64,000 bases of DNA, from positions 1-64,000 of the forward strand of contig NZ_BMTW01000006.1 of assembly GCF_014649875.1 (NCBI RefSeq). The letters are read 5' to 3'. Under the pieces are notes generated by a model. That model saw only the letters and a program-made list of their open reading frames with translations. It was not told the origin of the DNA and searched no databases. This document shows, one piece after another, positions 1 through 8,281 of this stretch. How positions within the stretch are numbered: position 1 is the stretch's first letter; each line of letters opens with the position of its first letter. Both the position numbers and the translations under genes were made by a program. The stretch is from Streptomyces rubiginosohelvolus. Lineage in GTDB: Bacteria; Actinomycetota; Actinomycetes; Streptomycetales; Streptomycetaceae.

Positions 1-116
1 TCGGCCAGCCGGACCCGCCACACCCGTGACCGCGGACTGCTGTCCAGAAGCTTGCTCCGCTCGGGGACGCCCACGGTCGAGCGCAACGCCTCGTCGAACG
101 GAAGCCGGTTCAGCAT
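1..116 (-). CDS. Partial N-terminus, possible phosphotransferase-family protein
   Basis: Only the first 38 codons are inside the window and the rest lies beyond the left edge. The ATG at 116-114 opens a frame that stays open to base 1 and reads MLNRLPFDEALRS, followed by a PRSRVWRV segment. That segment resembles the nucleotide-binding strand at the start of aminoglycoside-phosphotransferase-type kinases, but too little is visible for a firm call. No Shine-Dalgarno is seen. A TAGGCT hexamer ends 7 nt before the ATG, so the mRNA may be leaderless. Confidence 0.45.
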   Translation of the reverse strand, partial: MLNRLPFDEALRSTVGVPERSKLLDSSPRSRVWRVRLA

Positions 117-123
117 GCGGACG

Positions 124-160
124 AGCCTAGCCACGGCTCCGTGCGAAGGGGAGAGCCGTG
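124..160 (-). promoter_or_regulatory. Putative leaderless promoter and inverted repeat
   Basis: On the minus strand a TAGGCT -10-like hexamer (129-124) sits 7 nt before the ATG at 116. Just upstream is a perfect 8-bp inverted repeat, CACGGCTC (132-139) with GAGCCGTG (153-160). It could be an operator or a hairpin for the esterase operon that converges on it. Function is inferred from position only. Confidence 0.35.
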
Positions 161-204
161 ACCTGGCCGGCAATTCCTCCGAGCCGCCGCTCGCCGCTCG
201 GCGC

Positions 205-1206
205 TCAGGCCTCGGGGGCTGGTGCACCCGGACCGGATGCGGGCGGTCGAGAAGCCCCGCCCAGCGCCCGGCGCAGCACCGCGATCTGTTCGCGGGCCGC
301 CCGGCGCGGCAGCGTGAGGTGGGGGAGCACTCCGTCGAAGCCGTGGAACGCGCCCGGCCACAGATGGAACTCGGTGGACACCCCCGCCTCGATCAGACGC
401 AGCGCGTACCGCGCGCACTCGTCGCGGAAGACCTCCAGCTCCCCGACGTCGACGTACGTCGGCGGGAGCCCCGACAGAGCGGTGGCGCGGGCGGGCGCGG
501 CGTACGGAGGGACCTCGTCGCTCCCCGCGAGCGGGCCGAGCAGGGCCGCCCAGCCGTAGAGGTTGTTGGCGCGCGGCCAGGTGACGGCCTCGGCGAACTC
601 CCGGCTGGAACCGGTGGTGTTGCGGTCGTCCAGCATCGGGCAGAGCAGGAACTGGAAGATCAGGCCGGGGCCGCCGCTGTCCCGGGCCAGCAGGGCCGTG
701 GCGGCCGCCAGTCCGCCGCCCGCGCTGATCCCGCCGATCGCCAGCCGCCCGGGGTCGAGCCGCAGAGGCTCCGCTTGGTCCGCCGCCCACCGCAGGGCCC
801 GGTAGCAGTCCTCCACGGGGGCGGGATAGGGGTGTTCGGGCGCCAGCCGGTAGTCCACCGAGATCACGGCGCAGTCGGCCTCCGAGGCGTACGCGGAGAC
901 CCGGGCGTCGTCCATCTCGGGGGAGCCCAGCACCATGCCCCCGCCGTGCAGCCAGACCAGGCAGGGCAGTGCGCGGGCGCCCGCGGCCCGCGGCCGGTAG
1001 GTCCGGACCCGGAGCGGGGTGGGGCCCGGCAGCCACCGGTCGGTCACCACGACGCCCGGAACGGGCGGGGCGGCGGGCCGTGCGGCGCGCTCGGCCCGTA
1101 GCGCGGCCAGTTCCTCGTACGGCAGGCCGTCGAGAACGGTGGGCGGCGGCGGGTCGGCCGCGAGCGCGGCCGCCATCTCGGGGTCCAGGTTGGGGTGGTG
1201 GGACAT
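205..1206 (-). CDS. HSL-family alpha/beta-hydrolase (esterase/lipase)
   Basis: This 333-residue cytoplasmic hydrolase probably cleaves a carboxylic ester or lactone. It has the oxyanion-hole motif HGGG (WLHGGGMV), the nucleophile elbow GISAGGG, an Asp in DVGELEVFRDE and the catalytic His in GAFHGFD. That is the order and spacing of the hormone-sensitive-lipase family. The ATG at 1206 was preferred to codons upstream because MSHHPNLDPEMAAAL is a typical start and a GGAAGG lies upstream. It is the last gene of the lacI-led operon, 109 bp after the beta-propeller gene, so it may act on the same substrate set. The natural substrate is unknown. Confidence 0.85.
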   Translation of the reverse strand: MSHHPNLDPEMAAALAADPPPPTVLDGLPYEELAALRAERAARPAAPPVPGVVVTDRWLPGPTPLRVRTYRPRAAGARALPCLVWLHGGGMVLGSPEMDDARVSAYASEADCAVISVDYRLAPEHPYPAPVEDCYRALRWAADQAEPLRLDPGRLAIGGISAGGGLAAATALLARDSGGPGLIFQFLLCPMLDDRNTTGSSREFAEAVTWPRANNLYGWAALLGPLAGSDEVPPYAAPARATALSGLPPTYVDVGELEVFRDECARYALRLIEAGVSTEFHLWPGAFHGFDGVLPHLTLPRRAAREQIAVLRRALGGASRPPASGPGAPAPEA

Positions 1207-1315
1207 GGGAGGGGCCGGCCTTCCTAGGTGCGACGGCGGTTTCGGAGTCCCGTGGCGTGGGGTACGCGCGGGGGTGCGCCGGGACAGCCGTCCGGCGCAC
1301 CCCCGCACTCCCGTG

Positions 1316-2353
1316 TCAGCCCCGGGCCACGCAGATCGAGCCCTTCAGGCGCTCGCCCGCCTCGTAGACCATGTACGGCACACCCCGGTCCGTACCGAAG
1401 CTGGGCGCGGCGGCCCGGCCGTTCTCCGGTGCGGCGTTGCTCGAATCGTAAAAGAGGCCGAGGTGGTTGCGGCGGGAGAAGTCGTTGCCGACCTCGGTGA
1501 TCAGCATGTTCCCGCCGGTGTCCTTGCCGGTGTGGTAGACGACGTACGTGGTGTTGTTACGGGTCAGCAGGTGTGCGCCGCTGATGTTGTTCGCGCCGAC
1601 GTCGGAGTGCCGGATCAACGGCTGTTGTGCGAACGTCCAGTCGCGGCCGTCCTTGGACCAGCCCCAGCCGATGTCACGGCGGTTTGACTGGTTGTTGACC
1701 ATGAAGAGCATCACGTAACGGGCGTCGCGCGCGGGCAGGTTGTGCCGGAACACCCGTGCGTAGGAGGTCTCGCTGGTGCCGGCCGGAAGCATGTCCTTGG
1801 TGAGTACGGTCTTGTCGTACGTGAAGGTGATGCCGTCCTTGGAGCGGGCGAGGCGGGTGGTGTGGTTCTCGCCGTGGAAGTACAGCCAGAGCTCCTTGAC
1901 GTCCTCGTTCCACAGCACGTGCGGTGAGGAGACATGGCTGACCTTGTAGTGCGGCTGCCAGTTGTTGGAGACGATCGGGTTCGCCGGGTACTCCGTGAAC
2001 GGGCCCTCCAGCGAGTTCCCGTAGGCCAGGCAGATGCCGCCGGGGGCGTCGTGCGGGGCGTAGTAGAGGTAGTAGCGGCCCAAGGGGTTGGCCAGCCGGT
2101 CGTAGACGCCCCGGATGCACGGGAAGATGATCTCGCCCGTCGGGTTGTACTTCAGCTGCGAGGGCGTCAGGAGCGGCTTGAGGTGCTTGTAGTCCGGGAA
2201 GCCGCCCGGTGCCGCGGCTGCCGGGCTCGCCGTCGCTCCGGTGGCGGCCAGTCCGGCGGTCGCCGCGATCCCGGCGACCGTCCCGCGCAGGAAGAACCGG
2301 CGGCTCGGCTGCCCCGCGTCGGGCGTGAGGGGTGAGTCCTGGTGCTGTGTCAT
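1316..2353 (-). CDS. Tat-exported five-bladed beta-propeller, GH43-like hydrolase
   Basis: The product has 345 residues. It begins with a Tat signal, RRFFLRG followed by a hydrophobic stretch and an Ala-rich cleavage region near residue 45, so it is exported folded. The mature part has repeated propeller-blade motifs such as RYYLYYAP, LEGPFTEY, SSPHVLWNED, WLYFHGEN and SKDGITF, typical of glycoside hydrolase 43-like and related sugar-processing propellers. A GGAG lies before the ATG at 2353. It sits 28 bp after the permease gene. The assumed role is processing of an extracellular carbohydrate or glycoside taken up by that permease. Catalytic acids were not assigned. Confidence 0.62.
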   Translation of the reverse strand: MTQHQDSPLTPDAGQPSRRFFLRGTVAGIAATAGLAATGATASPAAAAPGGFPDYKHLKPLLTPSQLKYNPTGEIIFPCIRGVYDRLANPLGRYYLYYAPHDAPGGICLAYGNSLEGPFTEYPANPIVSNNWQPHYKVSHVSSPHVLWNEDVKELWLYFHGENHTTRLARSKDGITFTYDKTVLTKDMLPAGTSETSYARVFRHNLPARDARYVMLFMVNNQSNRRDIGWGWSKDGRDWTFAQQPLIRHSDVGANNISGAHLLTRNNTTYVVYHTGKDTGGNMLITEVGNDFSRRNHLGLFYDSSNAAPENGRAAAPSFGTDRGVPYMVYEAGERLKGSICVARG

Positions 2354-2381
2354 GTCGTTCTCCGTCCCGAGAAGTGATGGA

Positions 2382-3662
2382 TCACAGATAGGTGGCGGCG
2401 GTGACGCAGAAGCCGCCGAGCGCGACGGCCCAGACGTACGGCAGGGTCCGCAGCATCACCTGCTGCGGGGTCACCCCGGCGTACTGCGCGCTCCACACGG
2501 TCTGGGTGCTGGTGGGGTCCGACACCCCGAAGACCTGGTTGTACGAGGTGGCGAGCCCCAGCACCGCGACGGCCGGGTAGATGCCCGCCGCGATGAGGAC
2601 CCCGGCGATGCCCGCGCCGAGACCGAAGACATTGAGCGGACCTCGGTACAGGCAGAGCGGCACGAGCAGCGTGAACACCAGCACGAACAGCACCGGGTTC
2701 TGCGGGCTGACCGCCTTGACCAGCGGCTCCAACGACTCCACCGCGCCCGGCAGTTTGACCGCCGCGAGCAGGATGCCGATCGCGATGAACAGAACCATCG
2801 GGGCCGCCGCGACCTCGAACGCCCCGTACAGGGTGCGCAGCAGCCGCTTGTTCATCTCGCGCGGCCGGGTGGTGGTCAGCAGCGCGTACAGCACGCCGGC
2901 CAGCATCGACGGCAGGATCGCCACCTCGAAGCCGAGGGCCAGCACCAGCGGCACGACCGGGGTGAGCAGCGCGTACCACGGGGCGTCGCCCAGCTGCTCG
3001 CGGCGTGAAACAGGCCTCGCCGAGGCCGACTTGAGCGACCAGGCGTGCTCCACCCCCCGGCGCCGCGTCTCGACGAGGACGAACAGCACGGCGGCGGCCA
3101 GGGCGAACGGGAACAGCTTCAGCATGAAGCCGCGCACCGTCGGGATGGGCAGTTCCAGCGCCGTGGAGAAGAACTGCCAGATCGGCAGCTCGAAGGGCAT
3201 GCCGGCGGCGATGCCCATCAGGATCGTTCCGGCCGCGGTGACCTTGGGGATGCCGACGGCGATCATGGCGGGGATGCCGATGATCCCGGCGAGCATCGCC
3301 GCGGGGGCCGAGCCGGTGACCGTACCGACCAGCGTGGAGACCGCGAGGACGCCGAGGGCGACCACCACCGGCCGGTCCCCGCCGAACTCGACGATCTTGC
3401 GGACCAGGGTGCCCGCGATACCGGTCTCGTCCAGCAGCTTGCCCAGCCAGGAGCCGAGCAGGATGGCGACCATCGTGGCGGCGAGCGCCGGGGCGCCCTC
3501 CTGGAGGACCGTGTCCAGAACGCTGTTCTCGCCGGTCAGCGGTGCGCCCGCGATGAAGGCGATGGCGACGGCCAGCAGGACGAGCGCGAAGCCGGTGGGG
3601 AGTTTGCGGGTGAGCATCGCGGCGACACCGGCCGCCATGACAAGAAGGATGACGACGCCCAT
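2382..3662 (-). CDS. Ion-transporter-superfamily permease (GntP/CitMHS-like)
   Basis: The protein is 426 residues of almost continuous hydrophobic helices, with the repeat organisation of secondary transporters for organic acids. Features include an internal Gly/Ala-rich loop (TVTGSAPAAMLAGI), a charged cytoplasmic loop in the middle (ETRRRGVEHAW) and a second half starting near residue 235. It would move an anionic substrate across the cytoplasmic membrane with a cation. It starts 4 bp after the preceding gene, so it is translationally close to the hydantoinase pair. The substrate is not recognisable. GntP and CitMHS families are both possible. Confidence 0.65.
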   Translation of the reverse strand: MGVVILLVMAAGVAAMLTRKLPTGFALVLLAVAIAFIAGAPLTGENSVLDTVLQEGAPALAATMVAILLGSWLGKLLDETGIAGTLVRKIVEFGGDRPVVVALGVLAVSTLVGTVTGSAPAAMLAGIIGIPAMIAVGIPKVTAAGTILMGIAAGMPFELPIWQFFSTALELPIPTVRGFMLKLFPFALAAAVLFVLVETRRRGVEHAWSLKSASARPVSRREQLGDAPWYALLTPVVPLVLALGFEVAILPSMLAGVLYALLTTTRPREMNKRLLRTLYGAFEVAAAPMVLFIAIGILLAAVKLPGAVESLEPLVKAVSPQNPVLFVLVFTLLVPLCLYRGPLNVFGLGAGIAGVLIAAGIYPAVAVLGLATSYNQVFGVSDPTSTQTVWSAQYAGVTPQQVMLRTLPYVWAVALGGFCVTAATYL

Positions 3663-3666
3663 GGCG

Positions 3667-4299
3667 TTACTTCTCTCTTCCGTGCGGGGATCCGTGCGCG
3701 GACCCGTGCTGCGGCTCGGCCGCGGTGGCCAGCGCCGCCGTCAGCAGGAGGGGGCTGCGGCCGAGGCCGCAGACCGTGCGGGCGTGGGCATGGGCGGCGA
3801 TCTCGTCGGCGCCCGCGACATGGCCGTACAGGGTGTGCCGTCCGGCGCGCAGCACGACGTGGCCCAGGGCGCGCTTGAGGTCCTTCTTCCGTGGCCCGTG
3901 GTGCAGTTGCTCGTGCACCGCCTCGTGGGCGATGGCGGCGGCCCGTACCGACCCTGCCGGGTACCAGTGCCGCCAGCCGAGCAGGTCGATCAGCTCGTCG
4001 GCGAGCGCCAGCGTGTCGGTGAACAGCTCGACGGTCGGGACCGGCCGCGAGGTGTAGCGGGCCAGCAGCCCCTTCGCCAGGCCCCCGTCGCTCTCCACGA
4101 TCCGCGCTGTGGCGGCGACCGGCTCCAGCCCCGCCCCGAACGCGTCGGCCGTCGCGGCCCAGTGGCGCAGCAGCGCCGGATCGCGCCGCTCGTGCGTGGG
4201 CGTGTTCCGCAGCAGCCGTACGCCGAACTCGACGTCGTCCGCGGCCTCCAGCTCCGCGATCGCGGCCCGTGCCGCCCGGTCCAGCAGGGCGGCCGTCAC
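3667..4299 (-). CDS. Unknown protein with an HEAVH motif, coupled to the hydantoinase gene
   Basis: This 210-residue protein has no recognised domain. It starts with GTG at 4299 inside a GTGA overlap with the hydantoinase stop codon, which suggests coordinated translation and a shared pathway. It is Ala-rich and mostly helical. Near residue 123 it has HEAVHEQLHH, which fits the HExxH pattern of zinc-binding sites. Further histidines follow (GHVVLRAGRHTLYGH), so a metal-binding or small-molecule-binding role is possible. No signal peptide or membrane helix is seen. The function is open. Confidence 0.7.
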   Translation of the reverse strand: MTAALLDRAARAAIAELEAADDVEFGVRLLRNTPTHERRDPALLRHWAATADAFGAGLEPVAATARIVESDGGLAKGLLARYTSRPVPTVELFTDTLALADELIDLLGWRHWYPAGSVRAAAIAHEAVHEQLHHGPRKKDLKRALGHVVLRAGRHTLYGHVAGADEIAAHAHARTVCGLGRSPLLLTAALATAAEPQHGSAHGSPHGREK

Positions 4300-6425
4300 G
4301 ACCGGACCTCCACCACGGCGACGACCGGCTCGTCGGCCGCCCGCGACCGCAGCTCGCTGCGGGCCAGCGCCAGCAGCGGGTCCGGATCGAGGACCCCCGA
4401 CAGATCGGCGATCCGCGAGCCGAGCAGCAGCCGCAGCGCCGGGGCCCGCACCCCGCCGTCCCCGTACGACGTGGCCTCCTTCACGAGGCCCGCCAGCACC
4501 TCCGGGGCCCGCCCCACCGTGGTCGTCTCGACCCGGGCGTCCGGGGCGTGCAGCCGTACGACGCCGTCCGCGTCCACCACCCGCACCGGGTGCCGGTCCG
4601 CGCGGAAGCGGCGGCGCACCTCGGTGCCGTACACCGTGTGGGCGGGGGTGCCCGCGAGGACCCGCACGGACGCCGGGTCGGTGCGCAGGCTCGTCGCGGC
4701 GGCCCGCAGCCGGTCCGCCTCGTCCGCCCGGTGGGCGCGGTCCTGGGTGCGCAGCTCGGTGGCACCGGTCGCGACGGCCCGTACGGTGCTGGTCTGCGGG
4801 TCGACGGTGACCTCCACCTCCACCCCGTCGGCGGCGGCCCCCTGGGCGATGACGGCCGCCTCGGCCTCCGCCCGTACGGCGAGGATCTGCTCCTGGCCGG
4901 CGCCCGGGATGATCCGCTCGACCTGCTCCCGGATCAGCGCGAGGGCCACCCCGATGGGGCTGATCACCTCGTTGTGCCGGGCGATGCGCCCTTCCTGGCC
5001 GGTGACCGCCGCCAGATGCGGGGTGACCGAGGCGGCCCCTCCGCCGCCCCCGACGAGCACCGCGGTGTCCTTGTCCAGGCGGTAGTCGCGCATCATCGTC
5101 TCGACCACCGACTTCACCTGGTCGGTGCCCGCGTCCAGCAGCTTCGTCGCCGCCGTGGCGACATCGGTGCCGAGCGCGGCGGCCAGCGGGGCGAGCGCGG
5201 CCCGCGCCACCTCCTGGTCGCAGCGGGCGAAGTCGCCCTCCGGAACCCGCCCGAGCGCGTTCGCCGCGCAGGTCATGGTGATCGCGAACCGGCCGCCCGC
5301 CGCGTCCAGCACCGCGTAGTCCGCCGGGTCGTCGGCCATCGGCCGGATCGTGGTCACCTTCGCGTCCCGCAGGTCCTCCGCGCTCGCGAAACAGGCGTAC
5401 GGCAGGCCCGCGATGTGCGCGCTGCGCGGCCCGACGCCGACGACCTTGCCGCCGTCGATCCGGACCATCGAACCGCCGCCGACTCCGACCGTCCGCACGT
5501 CGAGCGCCGAGAGGTACGACGTCCTGCCCAGCATCGTCGCGTGCCGTACGGCGACCTTGCCGCGCCGGACGACACTGATGTCCGTGGACGTGCCGCCGGT
5601 CTCCAGGAACAGGCCCTCGCTGATGCGCTCCTGCATCAGCGCCCCGGCGACGCCCGCCGCCGGACCCGACAGCACCGTCAGCAGCGGTCTGCGCCGCATC
5701 TCGTCCAGCGACATCACCCCGCCGTCGCAGCGCATCACCATCAGCGGCGCGCTCACGCCCGCCTTGGTGATCGAGGCGTCGACCAGGTCGGCGGTGGCGA
5801 GCATCCGCGGCAGGATCGCCGCGTTCACCACGGCCGTCCGGGTCCGCTTGTGGAGCCCGTACAGCGAGGTGATGTCGTGGGCGGCCGTGGTCGGCAGCCC
5901 ACGTTCCCGGGCGACCGCCGCGACCGCCTCCTCACCCTCGGGGCGGTCGACGCTGAACGGCTGGCTGGCGACGACGACTTCGGCCCCCTCGCGGACGACC
6001 TCGTCGAGCGCGGCGCGTACGGCGGGGGCGTCGTCCGCGTCGGTGACATGGGCGTAGGCGAGCGGCAGCCGCTTGCCCGGGGTCAGCTCCAGCTTGCGGA
6101 AGGCGGCCAGCCGGCGGGTCAGTGTGGCGCCCGGACCGGTGCCGATGCCGATCAGTCCGACGGTGGCCACATCGCCCTCCAGCAGGGCGTTGGTAGCCTG
6201 GGTGGTCCCGTGGGCGAGGAACGTCACGTCCTCGGGCGTGTGACCGGTCTGCTCCAGCAGCCGGTCGAGAGCTTCGACGATGCCGTGGGCGACACCGTCC
6301 TCGTGGTGGTGGCTGGTGGGTACCTTCACCTGCCCCAGCAGTCGCAGGGTCGTGGCGTCTACGGCCACGGCGTCGGTGAAGGTCCCGCCCACGTCGATGC
6401 CGACGCGGATGCGGTGGGTGTTCAT
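4296..6425 (-). CDS. Hydantoinase/5-oxoprolinase family protein (HyuA-type)
   Basis: This 709-residue enzyme belongs to the ATP-dependent ring-opening hydantoinase A/oxoprolinase group. The N-terminus carries the actin-like nucleotide motif GIDVGGTFTDAVA. A second motif, ETGGTSTDI, is near residue 280, and VGGGGGA is in the C-terminal half. The ATG at 6425 was chosen because AAGGAGG lies 9 nt upstream; longer forms add only a low-complexity extension. No HyuB partner is adjacent. Instead it is coupled to the 210-residue unknown protein and grouped with an FAD oxidoreductase and a permease. Likely role: hydrolysis of a cyclic amide or lactam in the catabolic route of this operon. Confidence 0.85.
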   Translation of the reverse strand: MNTHRIRVGIDVGGTFTDAVAVDATTLRLLGQVKVPTSHHHEDGVAHGIVEALDRLLEQTGHTPEDVTFLAHGTTQATNALLEGDVATVGLIGIGTGPGATLTRRLAAFRKLELTPGKRLPLAYAHVTDADDAPAVRAALDEVVREGAEVVVASQPFSVDRPEGEEAVAAVARERGLPTTAAHDITSLYGLHKRTRTAVVNAAILPRMLATADLVDASITKAGVSAPLMVMRCDGGVMSLDEMRRRPLLTVLSGPAAGVAGALMQERISEGLFLETGGTSTDISVVRRGKVAVRHATMLGRTSYLSALDVRTVGVGGGSMVRIDGGKVVGVGPRSAHIAGLPYACFASAEDLRDAKVTTIRPMADDPADYAVLDAAGGRFAITMTCAANALGRVPEGDFARCDQEVARAALAPLAAALGTDVATAATKLLDAGTDQVKSVVETMMRDYRLDKDTAVLVGGGGGAASVTPHLAAVTGQEGRIARHNEVISPIGVALALIREQVERIIPGAGQEQILAVRAEAEAAVIAQGAAADGVEVEVTVDPQTSTVRAVATGATELRTQDRAHRADEADRLRAAATSLRTDPASVRVLAGTPAHTVYGTEVRRRFRADRHPVRVVDADGVVRLHAPDARVETTTVGRAPEVLAGLVKEATSYGDGGVRAPALRLLLGSRIADLSGVLDPDPLLALARSELRSRAADEPVVAVVEVRS

Positions 6426-6501
6426 GGCTGGGCACCTCCTTGTGCGGGTGGGCAGGGCGAGGGCGGCAGGACCGGGCGTCGGCAGACGCCGTGGGTCCTG
6501 G

Positions 6502-6537
6502 GCCGGGCGGGTACAGGTGGAGCTGCGCCCGCCCGGC
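6502..6537. terminator. Intra-operon hairpin
   Basis: A 10-bp inverted repeat, GCCGGGCGGG (6502-6511) and CCCGCCCGGC (6528-6537), lies in the 184-bp gap between the FAD oxidoreductase stop and the hydantoinase start. It is the only sizeable gap between enzyme genes here. It may attenuate transcription or stabilise an mRNA end. Confidence 0.45.
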
Positions 6538-6609
6538 GCTCCGCGACCGCCCCTGGGGGCCGTGCGGTGGAACAGGTCGTGCGGATGAAGCAGGCCGGGG
6601 CGTCCCCGG

Positions 6610-8223
6610 TCAGTAGCCGCGTACGTCCGGCCAGTGGCGCTGGATGCCGTCGCGCTCCAGCAGCCGGGCGAACACCTCGAACCGCTTGTCCTCGGCCTGC
6701 ACCCGGTGCGGCTCGACGTTCTCGGCGACACAGTGGGCGGCCAGGGCGCCGGCGACCTCGCCGATGTTCCACTCCACCGGGTGGAGCCGGTAGCAGCCGT
6801 TGGTGATGTGCGTGGTGCCGATGTTCTTGCCCGCGGGCAGCAGGTTGCGGACCCGGCGGGGGATGAGCGCGCCGAGCGGGATCTCGAACGGCACCGAGCC
6901 GATGTCGATGTAGTTGTCGCCGCCGGTCGACGGGTGCAGATCGATGCGGTAGTTGCCGACGCCGACCGAGTCCCGGTGGCGGGTGCCGCCGTACGGGCCG
7001 ACGATGTCGATCGACACGTCGTGCTCGGTGACCGTGGTGACGGCCTTGATCCGCCGCGACTCCCGGACGTACGGGGCCTTCGCCAGGCCGTCCGCCGTGC
7101 CGGTCACGTCCGGCCGCAGTCGCAGCCCCGGGAAGCCCTGGCCCCCGTCGGCCCGGGGGGCCTCGGTCTGGAGCCAGTACAGGACCGACAGCGACAGCTG
7201 GCGCGCCCCGTGCAGCGCGGCGGCCGCAGTCTCCTCGCCGTCGCCGATCAGCGGCTTCAACCAGTAGTCGTTCAGGGGCCAGTTGACCAGGGTGATGTCC
7301 GAGTCGAACGCGCCGGGCCGGTGCAGCTTGCGGGCCAGGATGCGGCGGAAGCCGAACAGCTCCTTGTCGCCCGCGTCGGCGGACTGGTCGGCGCTGACGT
7401 CCAGCGGGTCCAGCTCCGGGTTCGGCACGAAGGTGCGCGGGACCGCCTCCAGGCTGCGCGGGTCCGGAGCGAGGAAGCCGAGCAGCGGACCGGGCCAGAA
7501 CTCCGGCTGGTAGGCGCGCCAGAAGTCGTAGTCGGCCGGGCGCTCGATGGTGTGGTCCTCGCCCTCGTGGTGCGAGAGCGCGAAACACACCGTGATGCCC
7601 TGCTGGTTGAGGGGCTGTGCCTCCTCGGGGGCGTGCGGCTCGTCGAATTCGCTCCGCGCCTCCGCGCCGATCACATGCTCCACCCCGGCGAGTTCGAGGA
7701 GTTCGCCGGTCTCGGTGGCGTCGATGACGTAACGGGCGCTGATCGTCAGGCGGTTGCCGCTGCGTGTGTCGGTGAGCGTGACGGACCGTACGGTGTCGTC
7801 GTCGCCCGCCTCAGCGGCCACCGGGCGGTGCTCGGTGAGCAGCGTGAGCAGTCCGGCGGAGCGGTACGGGGCGATCATCGCCTCCATCACCGCGAGCGCG
7901 ACGCGCGGCTCGTGGCACAGCTTGCTGACGCGGCCCGCACCCGGATTGAGGGTGCGCAGGGCCAGCGCCTCGGAACGCAGCGGGTACCACTGGCGGTAGT
8001 AGTCGCGGATGGACTCGCGCAGGGTGCGGTACGAGGCGGTGGTGCCGAACTCCTCGACCCACGGGTGCTCGTCCGGCGGGACCGCCTGCGAGGTGAGCTG
8101 GCCGCCGATCCAGTCCGTCTCCTCGGTGAGGACGACGGTGCGCCCCGCCCGGCAGGCGGCGATGGCGGCGGCGACCCCGCCGAGTCCGCCGCCCACGATG
8201 AGGATGTCGGGTTCGGGTATCAC
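6610..8223 (-). CDS. FAD-dependent oxidoreductase (FAD_oxidored family)
   Basis: This 537-residue flavoprotein opens with the dinucleotide-binding fingerprint DILIVGGGLGGVAAAIAA, then TEETDWIGGQ. YVIDATETGELLELAG lies in the middle and GKNIGTTHITNGCYRLHP near the C-terminus; both are typical of the FAD_oxidored family of soluble dehydrogenases. It starts with GTG at 8223 behind AAGGAG with 6-nt spacing. It lies 58 bp downstream of the lacI-type gene and upstream of the hydantoinase. It probably oxidises a hydroxyl or amine of the substrate before ring opening. The exact substrate cannot be read from the sequence. Confidence 0.85.
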   Translation of the reverse strand: MIPEPDILIVGGGLGGVAAAIAACRAGRTVVLTEETDWIGGQLTSQAVPPDEHPWVEEFGTTASYRTLRESIRDYYRQWYPLRSEALALRTLNPGAGRVSKLCHEPRVALAVMEAMIAPYRSAGLLTLLTEHRPVAAEAGDDDTVRSVTLTDTRSGNRLTISARYVIDATETGELLELAGVEHVIGAEARSEFDEPHAPEEAQPLNQQGITVCFALSHHEGEDHTIERPADYDFWRAYQPEFWPGPLLGFLAPDPRSLEAVPRTFVPNPELDPLDVSADQSADAGDKELFGFRRILARKLHRPGAFDSDITLVNWPLNDYWLKPLIGDGEETAAAALHGARQLSLSVLYWLQTEAPRADGGQGFPGLRLRPDVTGTADGLAKAPYVRESRRIKAVTTVTEHDVSIDIVGPYGGTRHRDSVGVGNYRIDLHPSTGGDNYIDIGSVPFEIPLGALIPRRVRNLLPAGKNIGTTHITNGCYRLHPVEWNIGEVAGALAAHCVAENVEPHRVQAEDKRFEVFARLLERDGIQRHWPDVRGY

Positions 8224-8281
8224 GGTTCTCCTTGAAGTGCTGGACTTACGTGGTGCGGTGACATGCCCTCAGATTCGGAGG

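Noticed and set aside
2581..6806. Long plus-strand frames opposite the permease and hydantoinase
   Set aside because: They lack ribosome sites, have Ser/Arg/Thr-rich sequence and lie fully antisense to well-supported genes.
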